Source: Seminavis robusta
Lineage: Eukaryota; Bacillariophyta; Bacillariophyceae; Naviculales; Naviculaceae
Reading direction: 5' to 3'
NCBI GenBank assembly: GCA_903772945.1
Contig: CAICTM010000033.1
Location: forward strand, 1 to 64,000
DNA length: 64,000 nt
A model generated the notes under the pieces. The model was not told the DNA's origin. It saw nothing but the letters and a program-made list of their open reading frames with translations, and searched no databases. The stretch's first letter is position 1. Each line of letters opens with the position of its first letter. Position numbers and translations under genes: made by a program. This document shows positions 19,661 to 29,546 of the stretch, piece after piece.

Positions 19661-20238
19661 TCTAGCTAGTGTAATTATAAAGGTCCAATGATGATGTTCG
19701 GGTACAGTGTAGACTGTGGCGCAGCCAATGAATGCGCAGCACGAGCGATCTCCTGGGCACTGAATTGGATCTACTATAATAATAGTAGGGTCCCAGCTCT
19801 GCCTTGGATCTGCCGAATGTGTTTTTGAGCTGGCTCCAGCTTGAGTCTTCAACCAATGCATATGCTGCTGCATGTCGACTCCCCTTGTAGACACTGCTAG
19901 CTAGCCACTACGAAAGGCGCTGCAAGAAACCTGAGATGCATAGATTGAAGAAGTTGCAGCACCAGCGCAGTGTGGTTTAGGGGTACTGGTAACGAGGTGT
20001 GTAGTACCAAGGTCAATTAAGGAAAACGTGTAACAGGACGTCAAACCACGCAGCCCAGAAGGCATGGTTAAAGGATCTCTCAGTCGGGGTTCCAAACGTT
20101 TAGTCAACGTTCCAAGGGAGAGACGGAGGCACAAAATTGAAAACGGGGGTTTAGAGTAGGGAAATTATCTACAGAAGCCAGCACAAAATAGAAGGTTCTC
20201 CCTTCTGCACTTCTGCATCCAGCGTTGATTGCTTGATC
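19661..20238. other. Intergenic with a dispersed-repeat copy at 20145-20183
   Basis: No gene is recognised. Bases 20145-20183 (GGGGGTTTAGAGTAGGGAAA, then TTATCTACAGAAGCCAGC) recur almost unchanged at 43940-43977. Confidence 0.5.
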
Positions 20239-20800
20239 ATGAGCACCAACGAAGGAGACGACGGCGACAAGAAGCCGGCAGCCGATCTAAGTGGGAAGAA
20301 AGAGGACGAGGAGGGCCGCCGTCTTCGTGGTGGTGATCCCGAAGCTGTGGGAATTTGGAACTGCACTCCTGACTCCTTTTCCCTCTTTCCCAACTTTGTT
20401 CCCCTATGAAGTCGACATTGCCCATGAAGACCTCCCCAAGAAGAAGAAGAGTTGCAAGAAGAAGAGGAGCCCCAGCAAGCCCAAAAACAAATAGTATGTC
20501 GAGCCAAACGAGCTTGATATCTTGGGTGGGCGTGGGGGCAATTCCAACGATTGGCCCGGCAATGAACGCTACCACCTTGCCATTGAAGACGCCAAGCCAA
20601 GGTACCGAGAGTGCCGAAATTATGATGAGAGGACAATCCTGAGTCAGGAGATTGTCAAGCAGATGACGACCGAGGGGCGTCGATTCCTCGCCATGGATAA
20701 ACACAAAAACAAATGGTATATCGTCCCCGAGCGCACAGCCCGCTTAAAGACTGGACTAGCGTTGCAGGAGGAGCACAAAACCAGAGGGAAATCCGCTTAG
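20239..20800 (+). pseudogene. DUF6824-domain locus, broken (or with an unseen intron)
   Basis: ATG 20239 opens an acidic N-terminus (MSTNEGDDGDKKPAADLSGK) that hits a stop near 20409. The DUF6824 domain lies in another frame (about 20492-20770): EPNELDILGGRGGNSNDWPG, NERYHLAIEDAKPRYREC, SQEIVKQMTTEGRRFLAMD and NKWYIVPERTARLK. An in-frame TAG sits just before the domain, after a Lys-rich stretch. An intron ending at that TAG could rescue the frame, but no clear donor is seen. It is distant from the two DUF6824 genes at 48-54 kb. A 37-codon ORF (20889-21002) follows and is not interpretable. Confidence 0.55.
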
Positions 20801-21006
20801 AAAAAGGCAGAGGGAAATAGAAAGAGCAAAGGTGCGCACGTCCCTGGTGCCGTAGTGGGCATGGAGCGCCTCTTTCCTCTTTCGTGAATATGCCAGCGCG
20901 ATCGAAACGTGTAAATGCGGAGGAACCAGACAATGACGACGCCAAAGATGACACGGCGAGCAAGTACGGTATTCTATGGTGGTCAGCGAACAAGAGCCTT
21001 TAGATT

Positions 21007-21345
21007 TTAAAATATAACGATTCGATTCTCGACAACGCAAGGCTCTGTTGCTTCTTGAGGTTCCTGAAGTGGTGCGGACTGCTCTTGCTTGAGTTGTTCC
21101 AGCTTGGATTGCTCTTGTTCCCGTTCCTCCTGGCACAATTCCTTGGCGTCATCGTATGCCAACCGGCGAGCCATGGCCTCGAGCTGCTGCAGTTTCATGG
21201 ACTCGATCTTTTCCATTTGTTCGTTGCAAAGATGATCGATCATAGCGTTGAACGCTTTGGTTTCATCGGATTCTCGCAGGATATGTTGGATGTGTTCATT
21301 GTTGCTGCTTGCTGTTTGTTTTTTCCACGCAATCTGCTGCATCAT
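21007..21345 (-). CDS. Small Glu/Gln-rich coiled-coil ORF directly after the methyltransferase
   Basis: 112 codons from the ATG at 21345 (MMQQIAWKKQTASSNNEHIQ). The middle is strongly helical and charged (EQMEKIESMKLQQLEAMARR, ELCQEEREQEQSKLEQL), as in a coiled coil. It starts 2 nt after the methyltransferase stop (TGACCATG) in a different frame. It may be a second cistron, a tail of the methyltransferase reached by splicing or frameshift, or an artefact. It has no recognised domain. Confidence 0.45.
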   Translation of the reverse strand: MMQQIAWKKQTASSNNEHIQHILRESDETKAFNAMIDHLCNEQMEKIESMKLQQLEAMARRLAYDDAKELCQEEREQEQSKLEQLKQEQSAPLQEPQEATEPCVVENRIVIF

Positions 21346-21347
21346 GG

Positions 21348-22319
21348 TCACGCCTTTTGGGCCATGACAAAGCGCTCGGCGCACAAAAAGGGCCGTGCCG
21401 TTCTCCCCAATGGTTCAAAGTACCTTGACTCGAGATCCGAAACCGTGACATCCTCCAGAACGACAAATCCATGATCCTTCTTGAGAAACTTGGTAAATTC
21501 TTCTGGTGTCCACCCGGAAATCCATGGTTCTCCCCCTCGACGCACCCGAGCTACTACCCGTGCCACGTCTTGTGGATCGGCACAGATGCCCTCTTGTATC
21601 CATGACAGCTCTGACTTTTTCTGTAATACAGCTTGATGGACGTAGCTGACTCCTAAAATGGATCCTTTTCCGACCATGGATTGCAGTTGTTTCAATGTCT
21701 CGGCAGTAGACTTTTTGGGAATATAGTAGGTGACGCCTTCCAGAAGTATGATGGTCTTGGCCCCTCTTTGAAACTGTGGGTGCGCTTCGAGTTTGTCTTG
21801 GAGTGATTCGTTGGAGTTGAAATCTACGGAAATCAAGTGTACGTGAGATAGTTCCCCTTTCTGGATGGGAAGGCTTTGCAATCCTAGTTTTTTGAGTTTC
21901 TGGACTTTTGGTTGATCCACTTCAAAGCAGTGTATTTTGGTACTGTTGTTGTTGCTGTTATTGTGGAATAGTCGAATGGCACGGGTATCATATCCCGCCC
22001 CGAGAATGATCATTTGGGTACACGCATGATCAGTAATAGCTTGATGACAGACATGATCTAGAAATGCCGTTCGAGCCACGACCATGCTGATCAATCCAGG
22101 ATATCTCTGATTTACTTTACAAACCACATAGTCGCTCCCCAACCATTCCAAAAAAGGATGACCAATGCTAAAGTATTTGGCGTACGGGTCTTCAAAGAGT
22201 CTGCTAGCTTCAGGCTTCCGAGCATGTTCCATCCAACGAATCCGTGCCACACCCATGGCAGTGTTGTCGTGCCGTTTCATTCCGGGAATATCTACATGTC
22301 GAGATACATGGGCTCCCAT
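21348..22319 (-). CDS. SAM-dependent methyltransferase, PPM/TcmP (leucine carboxyl methyltransferase-like) family
   Basis: A 323-residue protein. It begins with the family's N-terminal pattern (AMGVARIRW, RLFEDPYAKYFS). Motif I is MIILGAGYDTRAIRL at about 103-117, binding SAM. CFEVDQPKVQKLKK (131-144) carries the acidic residue that contacts the ribose, and KTIILLEGVTYYIP is the motif IV region. Its C-terminus (PFLCAERFVMAQKA) is a natural end for the family. Members methylate carboxyl or hydroxyl groups on small molecules or proteins; the substrate here is not evident. The ATG at 22319 is the first in frame, and no intron is needed. Confidence 0.85.
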   Translation of the reverse strand: MGAHVSRHVDIPGMKRHDNTAMGVARIRWMEHARKPEASRLFEDPYAKYFSIGHPFLEWLGSDYVVCKVNQRYPGLISMVVARTAFLDHVCHQAITDHACTQMIILGAGYDTRAIRLFHNNSNNNSTKIHCFEVDQPKVQKLKKLGLQSLPIQKGELSHVHLISVDFNSNESLQDKLEAHPQFQRGAKTIILLEGVTYYIPKKSTAETLKQLQSMVGKGSILGVSYVHQAVLQKKSELSWIQEGICADPQDVARVVARVRRGGEPWISGWTPEEFTKFLKKDHGFVVLEDVTVSDLESRYFEPLGRTARPFLCAERFVMAQKA

Positions 22320-22495
22320 ACTTACAATAACTCCACGACTTCTATGCGGTGAATCTGTGCTGTTCAGCGGCCGGCCTTCATTGTGCTGTTGGTGCGTGCT
22401 GCGGCAAAATCTTTGGATCTTAATAAATTTGGATCGTAGTCAGTCATGGATAGAAAATTCAACCAGCGATGCTTAAATCTTCAAGGACGCGCGGG

Positions 22496-22572
22496 AACAC
22501 AAGAAAACAGGGAACACGTACCGTATGCATATAAACACAAGAAAACAGGGAACACGTACCATATGCATATAA
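22496..22572. repeat. Two 38-bp direct repeats
   Basis: Units start at 22496 and 22534 (AACACAAGAAAACAGGGAAC, then ACGTACC, R, TATGCATATA), with one difference. Confidence 0.9.
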
Positions 22573-22602
22573 ACAATTTTTGAATAGAATCAATTTGGCT
22601 GA

Positions 22603-22700
22603 CCACTTGTCTACTGTGCTGCTACCGGTGCCCTAAACTGATAACATGGGGCAGAGAGATTTGACCCACCAGCCAGGGAAATATTAATAAAATTCAACAT
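22603..22700. repeat. Dispersed repeat, copy 2 (first copy near 1429)
   Basis: CCACTTGTCTACTGTGCTGC, then a short insertion, CCTAAACTGATAAC and GGGGCAGAGAGATTTG match 1429-1521 in the same orientation. Confidence 0.6.
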
Positions 22701-22849
22701 ATGAAGTTAAGGGACATGTGTCGCCTCGTGATTGACCCATCCTCGTTGCTGCCATCATCAGCATGCTACTAGCTCTGCTACAACAATTGTCTATTTTAAC
22801 AGTGCCCGAATCCAAACAATGTCAGACTCAAATGCAATTCCTATAAACT

Positions 22850-23170
22850 AAAGTATGACTTCAGAAAACAGCTGCAAGTTATCTGTTTTTAACAATATTC
22901 AGTAATTATTGACAATAAAATAATTAAACTAGTAAAAGTAAAAAATATATAAATATATAAAATAAATAGATTATAACAATACAACTAATTTATGTAATAT
23001 TAAAATATTTTTCTGTTATATACACAAGTTTTTCTACAAACTAATATTATTCAGAAATATTAAAATACATCTAAAATAAAAAAGGATAAATGCTTGAATT
23101 TTGCTCAATTTTTAAACATTCTTAATTGAGAAACCCAAAAACAATTTAATGATCTATTAAAATCATTCAT
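22850..23170. other. Very AT-rich block (centromere-like candidate)
   Basis: Almost uninterrupted A/T, including ATATATAAATATATAAAATA, much poorer in G+C than the rest of the window. Low-GC stretches of this kind are known to support centromere function in the diatom Phaeodactylum tricornutum. It lies at the left edge of 2 kb of minisatellites, with no gene from 22.3 to 26 kb. Function is inferred only. Confidence 0.45.
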
Positions 23171-23274
23171 GTCGCCAGTGGGTATACACACAAAGGGGAC
23201 CCCAATACCCACTGGCTAAGTTGTCTAATTAAATTAATGAAATACATCATTGTGAGTATTCTTTTAAACGTTAT

Positions 23275-23660
23275 GCAAAAAACGTCGTGCAAAAATGTCG
23301 TGTAAAAATGTCGTGTAAAAATGTCGCGTAAAATGTCGCGTAAAAATGCATGCAAAAATGTCGTGCAAAAATGTCGTGCAAAAATGAATGTCGTGTAAAA
23401 AAGAATGTCGTGTCAAAATGTCGCGTCAAATGTCGCGTCAAAATGTCGCGTCAAAATCGCGTCAAAATGTCAAAATGTCGCGTCAAAATGTCGCGTCAAA
23501 ATGTCGCGTCAAAATGCATGCAAAAATAGTCGTGCAAAAATGTCGTGCAAAAATGTCGTGCAAAAATGTCGTGCAAAATGTCGTGCAAATGTCGTGCAAA
23601 ATTTCGTGCAAAAATTTCGTGCAAAATTTCGTGCAAAATTTCGTGCAAAATTTGCGTAAT
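23275..23660. repeat. Minisatellite of 12-13 bp units, AAAAATGTCG(T/C)G(C/T)
   Basis: About 30 head-to-tail units such as GTCGTGCAAAAAT, with variant blocks GTCGCGTCAAAAT and, at the end, TTTCGTGCAAAA. Variants are clustered, which suggests local spread by slippage or unequal exchange. The ORFs across it are repeat artefacts. Confidence 0.92.
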
Positions 23661-23809
23661 GTTGCTAATTAGCCACACAGCGTAACTTTATCACGAATGT
23701 AATTTTTGATGTCATTTGGAATTGCAAAGTTATCTTAAATTTCGCGTAATATAGTTGTATTCGTATGTCATGCAGCTCATTATCGCATAATACAGGTAGC
23801 TACATTCTT

Positions 23810-25230
23810 ATGTATGAGAGCTAGATTCTCGCGTGTTTGAGCTAGATTCTCGCGTGTTTGAGCTAGATTCTCGCGCGTTTGAGTTAGATTTTCGCGTGTT
23901 TGAGTTAGATTCTTGCTTGTTACAGCTCGACTCTTATGTTTTTGAAATACATACTCGCATATTTCACTTTGTTATTAAGCAAAACTTCTATGTCAGCGAG
24001 ATTTCTTTTTGGCACACACGTAAGAGAATATATTCTCGTCGCGTTTTTTGCTTTATTGTCTTGTGAATACATTGGTTGTCATATCACACTTGTGCAAGAG
24101 CAAGAGCTATATTCTTGCATATTTTAGATTGCTCGTATTATGTAATGCAAACTGACTTCAATGTCGCGTGATAGAATTACATTTTTCGTGTTAGAGCTAG
24201 ACTTTTGTGTGTTAGAGCTGAATTTTTGCTTGTTTTCGGCATTAGAGCTATGTCTTACATTTTCTTGTGTTACAGCTACATTCTTCTTGCATGTTAGAAT
24301 TATATTCTTGCGCATTTTAGATTGTTTTTATGCAAATTTCAGTTCTCTTTCTAAATGTCGCACACGCGTTGCAGAGCTACTTTCTCATATGTTGTGTATT
24401 AAATGCATGAAAAAATACTTTTTCTCGCGTTTTAGTTGTGTCTATATCATGACAAGAGCTACATTTTGGTTTTTAGAGTAGCTTCCTTGTGTAGTATTAG
24501 AGTGCCGCTCTCGCATGTCAGTTTTGACTAGTACATTCTGATGAGTATTTTAGCTTTGTTGTTGTATTCTAGTGAGTCTCTTTCTAGTACACACGTGAGA
24601 GAACTATTCTCGTGTGTTTTAGTAGCTTTATTATCATGTGAAATACATTATCTTTGTTATGGTGTTACATGAGTGAGAGAGCTAGACTTTCGCGCGTTTT
24701 AGCTTTGGAAGTACTACATCATCGTGCAATTTGGCTTTGGTGTCAAGGAGTGTATAGAACTACATTTTCGCATGCTATCAGAGTTTCTGAATCAGTCGGT
24801 ACGTTAAGAGAGTCTACTACATTTTGGCTTTTGTGTGTTAGGACTACACTATCACGTGTTTTAGATTTGTTGTTGTAGCATATTAGACTGTGTAAGATTT
24901 CTGTGCTGTGAGCCGTCACAGAACTATTCAATGTATGTTAGCTTTTTTTTGTCATTGAAATGCATTTATTGTCGTGTCATACGTGGAACTTTGTCTGTAT
25001 TATGCCATGCAATTTAGCTGCCAAGCTATATTTTTGGGTGATAGAAGTATACATCATTGCGTTAGAGTTACATTTTTCGCGCAATAGAGCTACATTTTCG
25101 CGATTAGAACTATATTTTGTGGGTCAGAGCTGTGATCTAATGTGTTAGAGCTATGTTCTTATGTGTTAGAATTATCTATAATTTTTGTAATAGAGTCGCG
25201 TAATGTTGTCGTGCAATGTAGCTATATAAA
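23810..25230. repeat. Degenerate ~21-bp repeat array, GAGCTA(G/C)ATT(T/C)TCGCGTGTTT
   Basis: Bases 23818-23930 hold at least five near-perfect 21-bp units (TTTGAGCTAGATTCTCGCGT). Further to about 25230 the words AGAGCTACATTTTCGCG, TTAGAGCTA and GTGTTTTAG recur irregularly, so the whole stretch looks like a decayed satellite. There is no coding content. Confidence 0.75.
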
Positions 25231-26049
25231 TATGTTTGGTAAAAACGTCAAAAACATATATTTTTACATTAAAATGAATTCGTTTTTGTATTTTTATTTT
25301 AGAAAAAATTTATTTAAAGTCCAGTACAACAGTAAAATAACGACTGCCAACAGTCAACAAAACAACGTTTTGCAATTGGACATTTGCAATACACAGTTCA
25401 CCCCCCAGCTTGAGCAGCTACAGATAGCTGGAGTAGGTATACATCTGCTTAACTCTCAATCGGTTTGGCACCAAGCCTTGCAGCTGCGACGTTCTAGCAG
25501 CACCTTTATTCCACTCTTTTTGAGGCTTCCAAACAGCAGTTAGATGCCCATACAATTTTCTACAGTACCAAAAGCACCTTATTGTTTTACGCGCACTACT
25601 CTACAACCCAAGGCAGCTACTGACTTCCCGCTCATATAGATGTTGAGGAGGGCTACAAGCTTGATCCATCCTGCACTGGTTGTACGCAAATTCCATATGA
25701 GCCTCTCACCTCATTGCCTTTCGTTATTTGCTAGTCTACTTTTTTTTTAGCTCCTGGTGAGTCGAATTTGTTATTTACATTGTTTTGCTTTTGGACTCTC
25801 ACTGGGCCCCATATCCCAGCTCGAATGGCTTCTGGCCGGCCGGGGACGCTCGCGCCGCCGATATACCAAGTCGCGAAGCTTTTTTGGCGAGCCACAAGAC
25901 CTTGCAGTGGGAAGAATAAGTAAGCAGCAGAAAGTACACTCACCACAGGTCGATCGATCGCGATCTGTCCATGGACGCACCGATGCAACTCCACAGATTT
26001 GCAGAACACAGCACATCACAGAGTGCAACCGTATTCACATATAGTACGT
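25231..26049. other. Gene-free transition after the repeat array
   Basis: AT-rich to 25330, then of normal composition. Small ORFs are unsupported. A run of nine T lies at 25740-25749. Confidence 0.4.
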
Positions 26050-26586
26050 ATGATTCCTTCAATAATTCAGTTTTCCTCGGACGGTCAACAGGATTGGAAT
26101 GTCGTACTGAAAGCCACGAGACCTGAAGACAAGCTCGTGATTCCTCCTTCACGACCTCAAGAACCATCCACACTACGAGAAGCATGTGATGACGACGGCG
26201 GCGGCGACAAGCCAGATCTAGTAGATGATTCCATCAGAGCTTCATTGAGTGAATGCGCCATTGGAGACGAAGATGACGATGACGAGGAATACTTGGAGGA
26301 AAGTGGAGACACGCCCGTGGCTGGCAACGAACAAAGCCTGATGGTTCGAGAACCGGAACTAGCTTATGTTACCCAGGAGCGTCCACCCATGGAACCTCCG
26401 ATGCCTGATCCTGAGGTACTCAAGCTCATCCCTCATAACGAAGAAGATGATATCTTGACGCAGTTCCGAACTGCCGTGGCTGACCCCTCCTTGGAAGTTG
26501 CCACTGTCAGTTACTTTTTGGAACAGTGCCGCAGAGATGTGCAGGCTGCCGCTGCCATGTACTTGGAAGAAAGTCTTGACATGTAG
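26050..26586 (+). CDS. Acidic protein with C-terminal UBA-like domain
   Basis: 178 residues from the ATG at 26050 (MIPSIIQFSSDGQQDWNVVL); the open frame extends 17 codons upstream to another ATG at 25999. The middle is acidic (GDEDDDDEEYLEE). The C-terminus, about 135-173, reads LTQFRTAVADPSLEVATVSY and FLEQCRRDVQAAAAMYLEES. This fits the UBA-like/TAP-C pattern of a three-helix bundle ending in a W/C..D.QAA...YLE helix, which binds ubiquitin or related proteins. A damaged duplicate of the 3' end lies at 37257-37415. A ubiquitin-pathway or adaptor role is inference. Confidence 0.6.
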   Translation: MIPSIIQFSSDGQQDWNVVLKATRPEDKLVIPPSRPQEPSTLREACDDDGGGDKPDLVDDSIRASLSECAIGDEDDDDEEYLEESGDTPVAGNEQSLMVREPELAYVTQERPPMEPPMPDPEVLKLIPHNEEDDILTQFRTAVADPSLEVATVSYFLEQCRRDVQAAAAMYLEESLDM

Positions 26587-27769
26587 CCCAACGAAAAATC
26601 GGATCCGTACCCCAATAAATCTATTACAGCCGTAGCACGAAGAAGCCTGTCATGGACCTTGTGATGAGTCTCATCTCAGCCAATTTTCGTGAGCAGCTTT
26701 CCAAGAGTGTCATTCATCCTGTTGTTGTCCTGTCCACAAAGCCCAATATTTGCCCTTTGTTGTTCGAAGAGGTATAATCCAGTCAATTCCTTGCCTTCCA
26801 TCATCAACAACGATTGCAGCAGTCCGATAGTACGCATACATGTACTTCAATAATTTTGGGGATGCGACCAATTACGTCTCATGGAGACGACGCTCCTTTT
26901 GGTTACCCCCTCAGTTGCACACCAAAATCAATTTGCCGGCGTTTACTGTGGTAAAAAGAGTAGCCGCACTTCAGTTGCAGAATCAACGGTCATGTGTATC
27001 CTTAAGTAACAGGTTCTCTTTCGAAAGATTTAGATCCATTCGTGGAATAAAAGAAGGTTAAGGATAAACTGTTCTTTATTCAAGCCGACCGATCGAACGA
27101 GGTACTAGCTAGCTAGCTAGTAGTCTAGATCTTTAGAAGCTCATTATCAAGCCTGTTATTGAAGGTCCAGCGCTGACTTCTCTCCCTCGTTGAATTTCTA
27201 TGGTATTCAGGAGAGAATTCCAAGCTCGGCCGTCAACAGGTGAGTTGTTCTTTAATTATTATTCGAATCGATCGGTCGATCGCACCTCTACTAGTATTAT
27301 CTCTATTGTCAAGCCTCACTCAAGCCGGTCGTCTCCGGTACAGATTCGAAAGCCATCCCTCATTGAATCCTATGGACGATGGGATGGCAGTCAGTTCTCG
27401 GCCCATGACGGCCAAGCCTGGTTTTCTTCAGTTCAGCACAGAAAACAAAACTCATATCTATTTGTTGTTTTCTCTGCTGCACTGCCGACGGCCGGTGGGC
27501 TACCATTGTCGACGGTCGATCGCTCCGGATAAGAAGAGGAAGAGGCTGCCGTTACGGAAGAGGAGGCTCTGTTAACTCCAGCCCTACCAACAGCCTGAAC
27601 AGAGGAGCCTATCGTCGTTGAGTCATTGAAAGGCAACAGCCACCGGAAGAGGCAACAACACACAAGAGAGTGGATCCTCCTACCGGATTCATCCCTTCTT
27701 GTTATTTCCTACTGTTTTGGTGGTGATTCCTGTGTCGGTACCCATTTTCCCGTATGCGCAAGTCAAGTA
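26587..27769. other. Intergenic upstream of the 150-bp array
   Basis: Contains CTAGCTAGCTAGCTAG near 27105 and many CGATCGATCG words. A 42-codon ORF at 26653 (MDLVMSLISANFREQL) is too short to support. Nothing else is recognised. Confidence 0.4.
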
Positions 27770-28520
27770 CTATTGCCACTAGCTATACGGCAGCTGGCTA
27801 CAATGGTTGGATTGACAATATTCGGTTGTGCGTGTATTCGTCATAAGGATCCAATGCGAGGTAACCGAGTGCTGCGAGCAAAGTCGAACCTGAGTGTGTT
27901 CGGTACTGTTGCCACTGTCACCGATCGATGAACTCTACGATAGCTGGCTACAACGGCTGGATTGACAATGTTCGGTTGTGCATGTATTCGTCATAAGGAT
28001 CCAATGCAAAGTACCGGTAACGGAGTGTAGCCAGTAAAGCGGAACCTGAGTGTGTTTGGTTCTGTTGCCACTGTCACGGATCGATGTAACTCTACGGTAA
28101 CTGGCTACAACGGCTGGATTGACAATGTTCGGTTGTGCATGTAATCGTCATTAGGATCCAATGCAAAGTACCGGCAACGGAGTGTAGCCAGCAAAGTGGA
28201 ACCTGAGTGTGTTCGTCGCCGATGTAACTGTACGGTAGCCGGCTACAATGGCTGTATTAATAATACTCGGTTTTGTGAATGTATTCGTCATAAGGATCCA
28301 ATGCGAGGTAACCGAGTGCAGCGAGCAAAGCCGAACCTGAGTGTGTTCGGTACTGTTGCCACTGTCACCGATCGATGTAACTCTGCGGCAACTGGCTACA
28401 ACGGCTGGATTGACAATGTTCGGTTGTGCATGTATTCGTCATAAGCATCCAATGCAAGGTACCGGTAACGGAGTGTAGCCAGTAAAGCGGAACCTGAGTG
28501 TCACGGATCGAGCAAACTGA
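27770..28520. repeat. Tandem array of ~150-bp units (five copies)
   Basis: The anchor A(A/T)(G)GATCCAATGC occurs near 27845, 27995, 28152 and 28293, and as AAGCATCCAATGC near 28443, a spacing of about 141-157 bp. Each unit also carries GGCTACAACGGCTGGATTGA, ATGTTCGGTTGTGCATGTAT and GGAACCTGAGTGTGTTCGG. Units are about 85-95 percent alike by eye. No gene is evident inside. Confidence 0.88.
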
Positions 28521-29104
28521 TGAGGAAACAGGAGACGAACGCTGAAAAAAAGCCGAATATCAAGGAAACGTACTGTTTGGATGGGTAGTTGCGGTATATA
28601 TAGGGTTAACATTATTATTCATATGCCGCCTGGGTCGTCTCCGTTTCCATAAATCTTTTATTACCAACACCTGAAACAGTATTCGCGCGCTCCGCGCGCT
28701 CATCCCTTTCTTTTTGCTTCGCCCCGAAACCGAAACCGAAACCGCTTCCTCGCTCGAGCTCATTCAGATCCCTCATTCATGCGAAAAATGTGAAGAACGC
28801 AAGGCGACTTTCATGTGCATGTACATGCGTTGACTGTATCCCGTCAATACAATACTAGTCAAATACTTAGACTTCTACAGAGGCCTCTAAGTAATGCACG
28901 CGGGGTATAATTCAAACCTCCACTCCCCATCGGTACCCTTACCCCTAAAAGCAAATCGTCTCCGGGAGACGAAATTTACTCTGAATCTTTGTATTAAATT
29001 CTATTTTACCACATCTACCTTAACTGCAGAGTTGTCTTCCTTTCTACCGGCGGCGTTGCCAGAGCCAAAAAGAACAGTCTGATATCGAGGTTCATGTATA
29101 CTAC
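28521..29104. other. Intergenic
   Basis: Includes a GCGCGC-TCC-GCGCGC repeat at 28685-28699 and a CCGAAA run at 28724-28745. No gene is seen. Confidence 0.4.
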
Positions 29105-29546
29105 TAGCTAGCTAGCTATTATAGTGCCTTGGATGGAAATCGGACAGGAGAATTCGTGGAAGGTTGGGTTGTTTTGACGTTATCGGCACAATATATTGGA
29201 TTGCACAGCGGTATTACACTCGTTGGCGTAGCACTAGGCTCCCCACCAGTTGTTGCTGCTGGGCTCAGAGTTGTTGGGCTTGCCGTAATGGACGCCACTG
29301 TTGAGGGCGCAGTAGGTGTTGGGATGGCTAGCCCAATGCATCACCTGACCAAATGGACCATACCTTCCAAACCATCTCCAAGAGGGGCTGCCATGATGAC
29401 CAAATTTTTCTTGAGCCATCACCAGTATACCTACGTCCACCATTCCGAGGATTCTGAAGGGACATTTACAGGGGATGGACTCGGAACAGCAGAGCTGGGA
29501 GAAGAACTGGGAGATGCCCTGGGTGCTGGATCATTCATTGGTGGGA
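29105..29546 (-). pseudogene. Ser/Pro/Thr-rich coding remnant downstream of the mucin-like gene
   Basis: Past the stop of the mucin-like gene the minus strand still encodes, in shifting frames, PAPRASPSSSPSSAVPSPSP and then PTPTAPSTVASITASPTTLS and PAATTGGEPSATPT. These resemble the PT-rich repeats of that gene. It may be a remnant of a longer C-terminus, a lost exon or a decayed neighbour. Confidence 0.45.

Noticed and set aside
23388-23672. ORFs with Cys/Lys repeats and possible CRISPR-like array
   Set aside because: Units are 12-13 bp with no spacers; it is a minisatellite and the genome is eukaryotic.
25142-25543. ORF of 133 codons at the end of the AT-rich region
   Set aside because: Crosses repeat and non-repeat DNA, low complexity, no domain.
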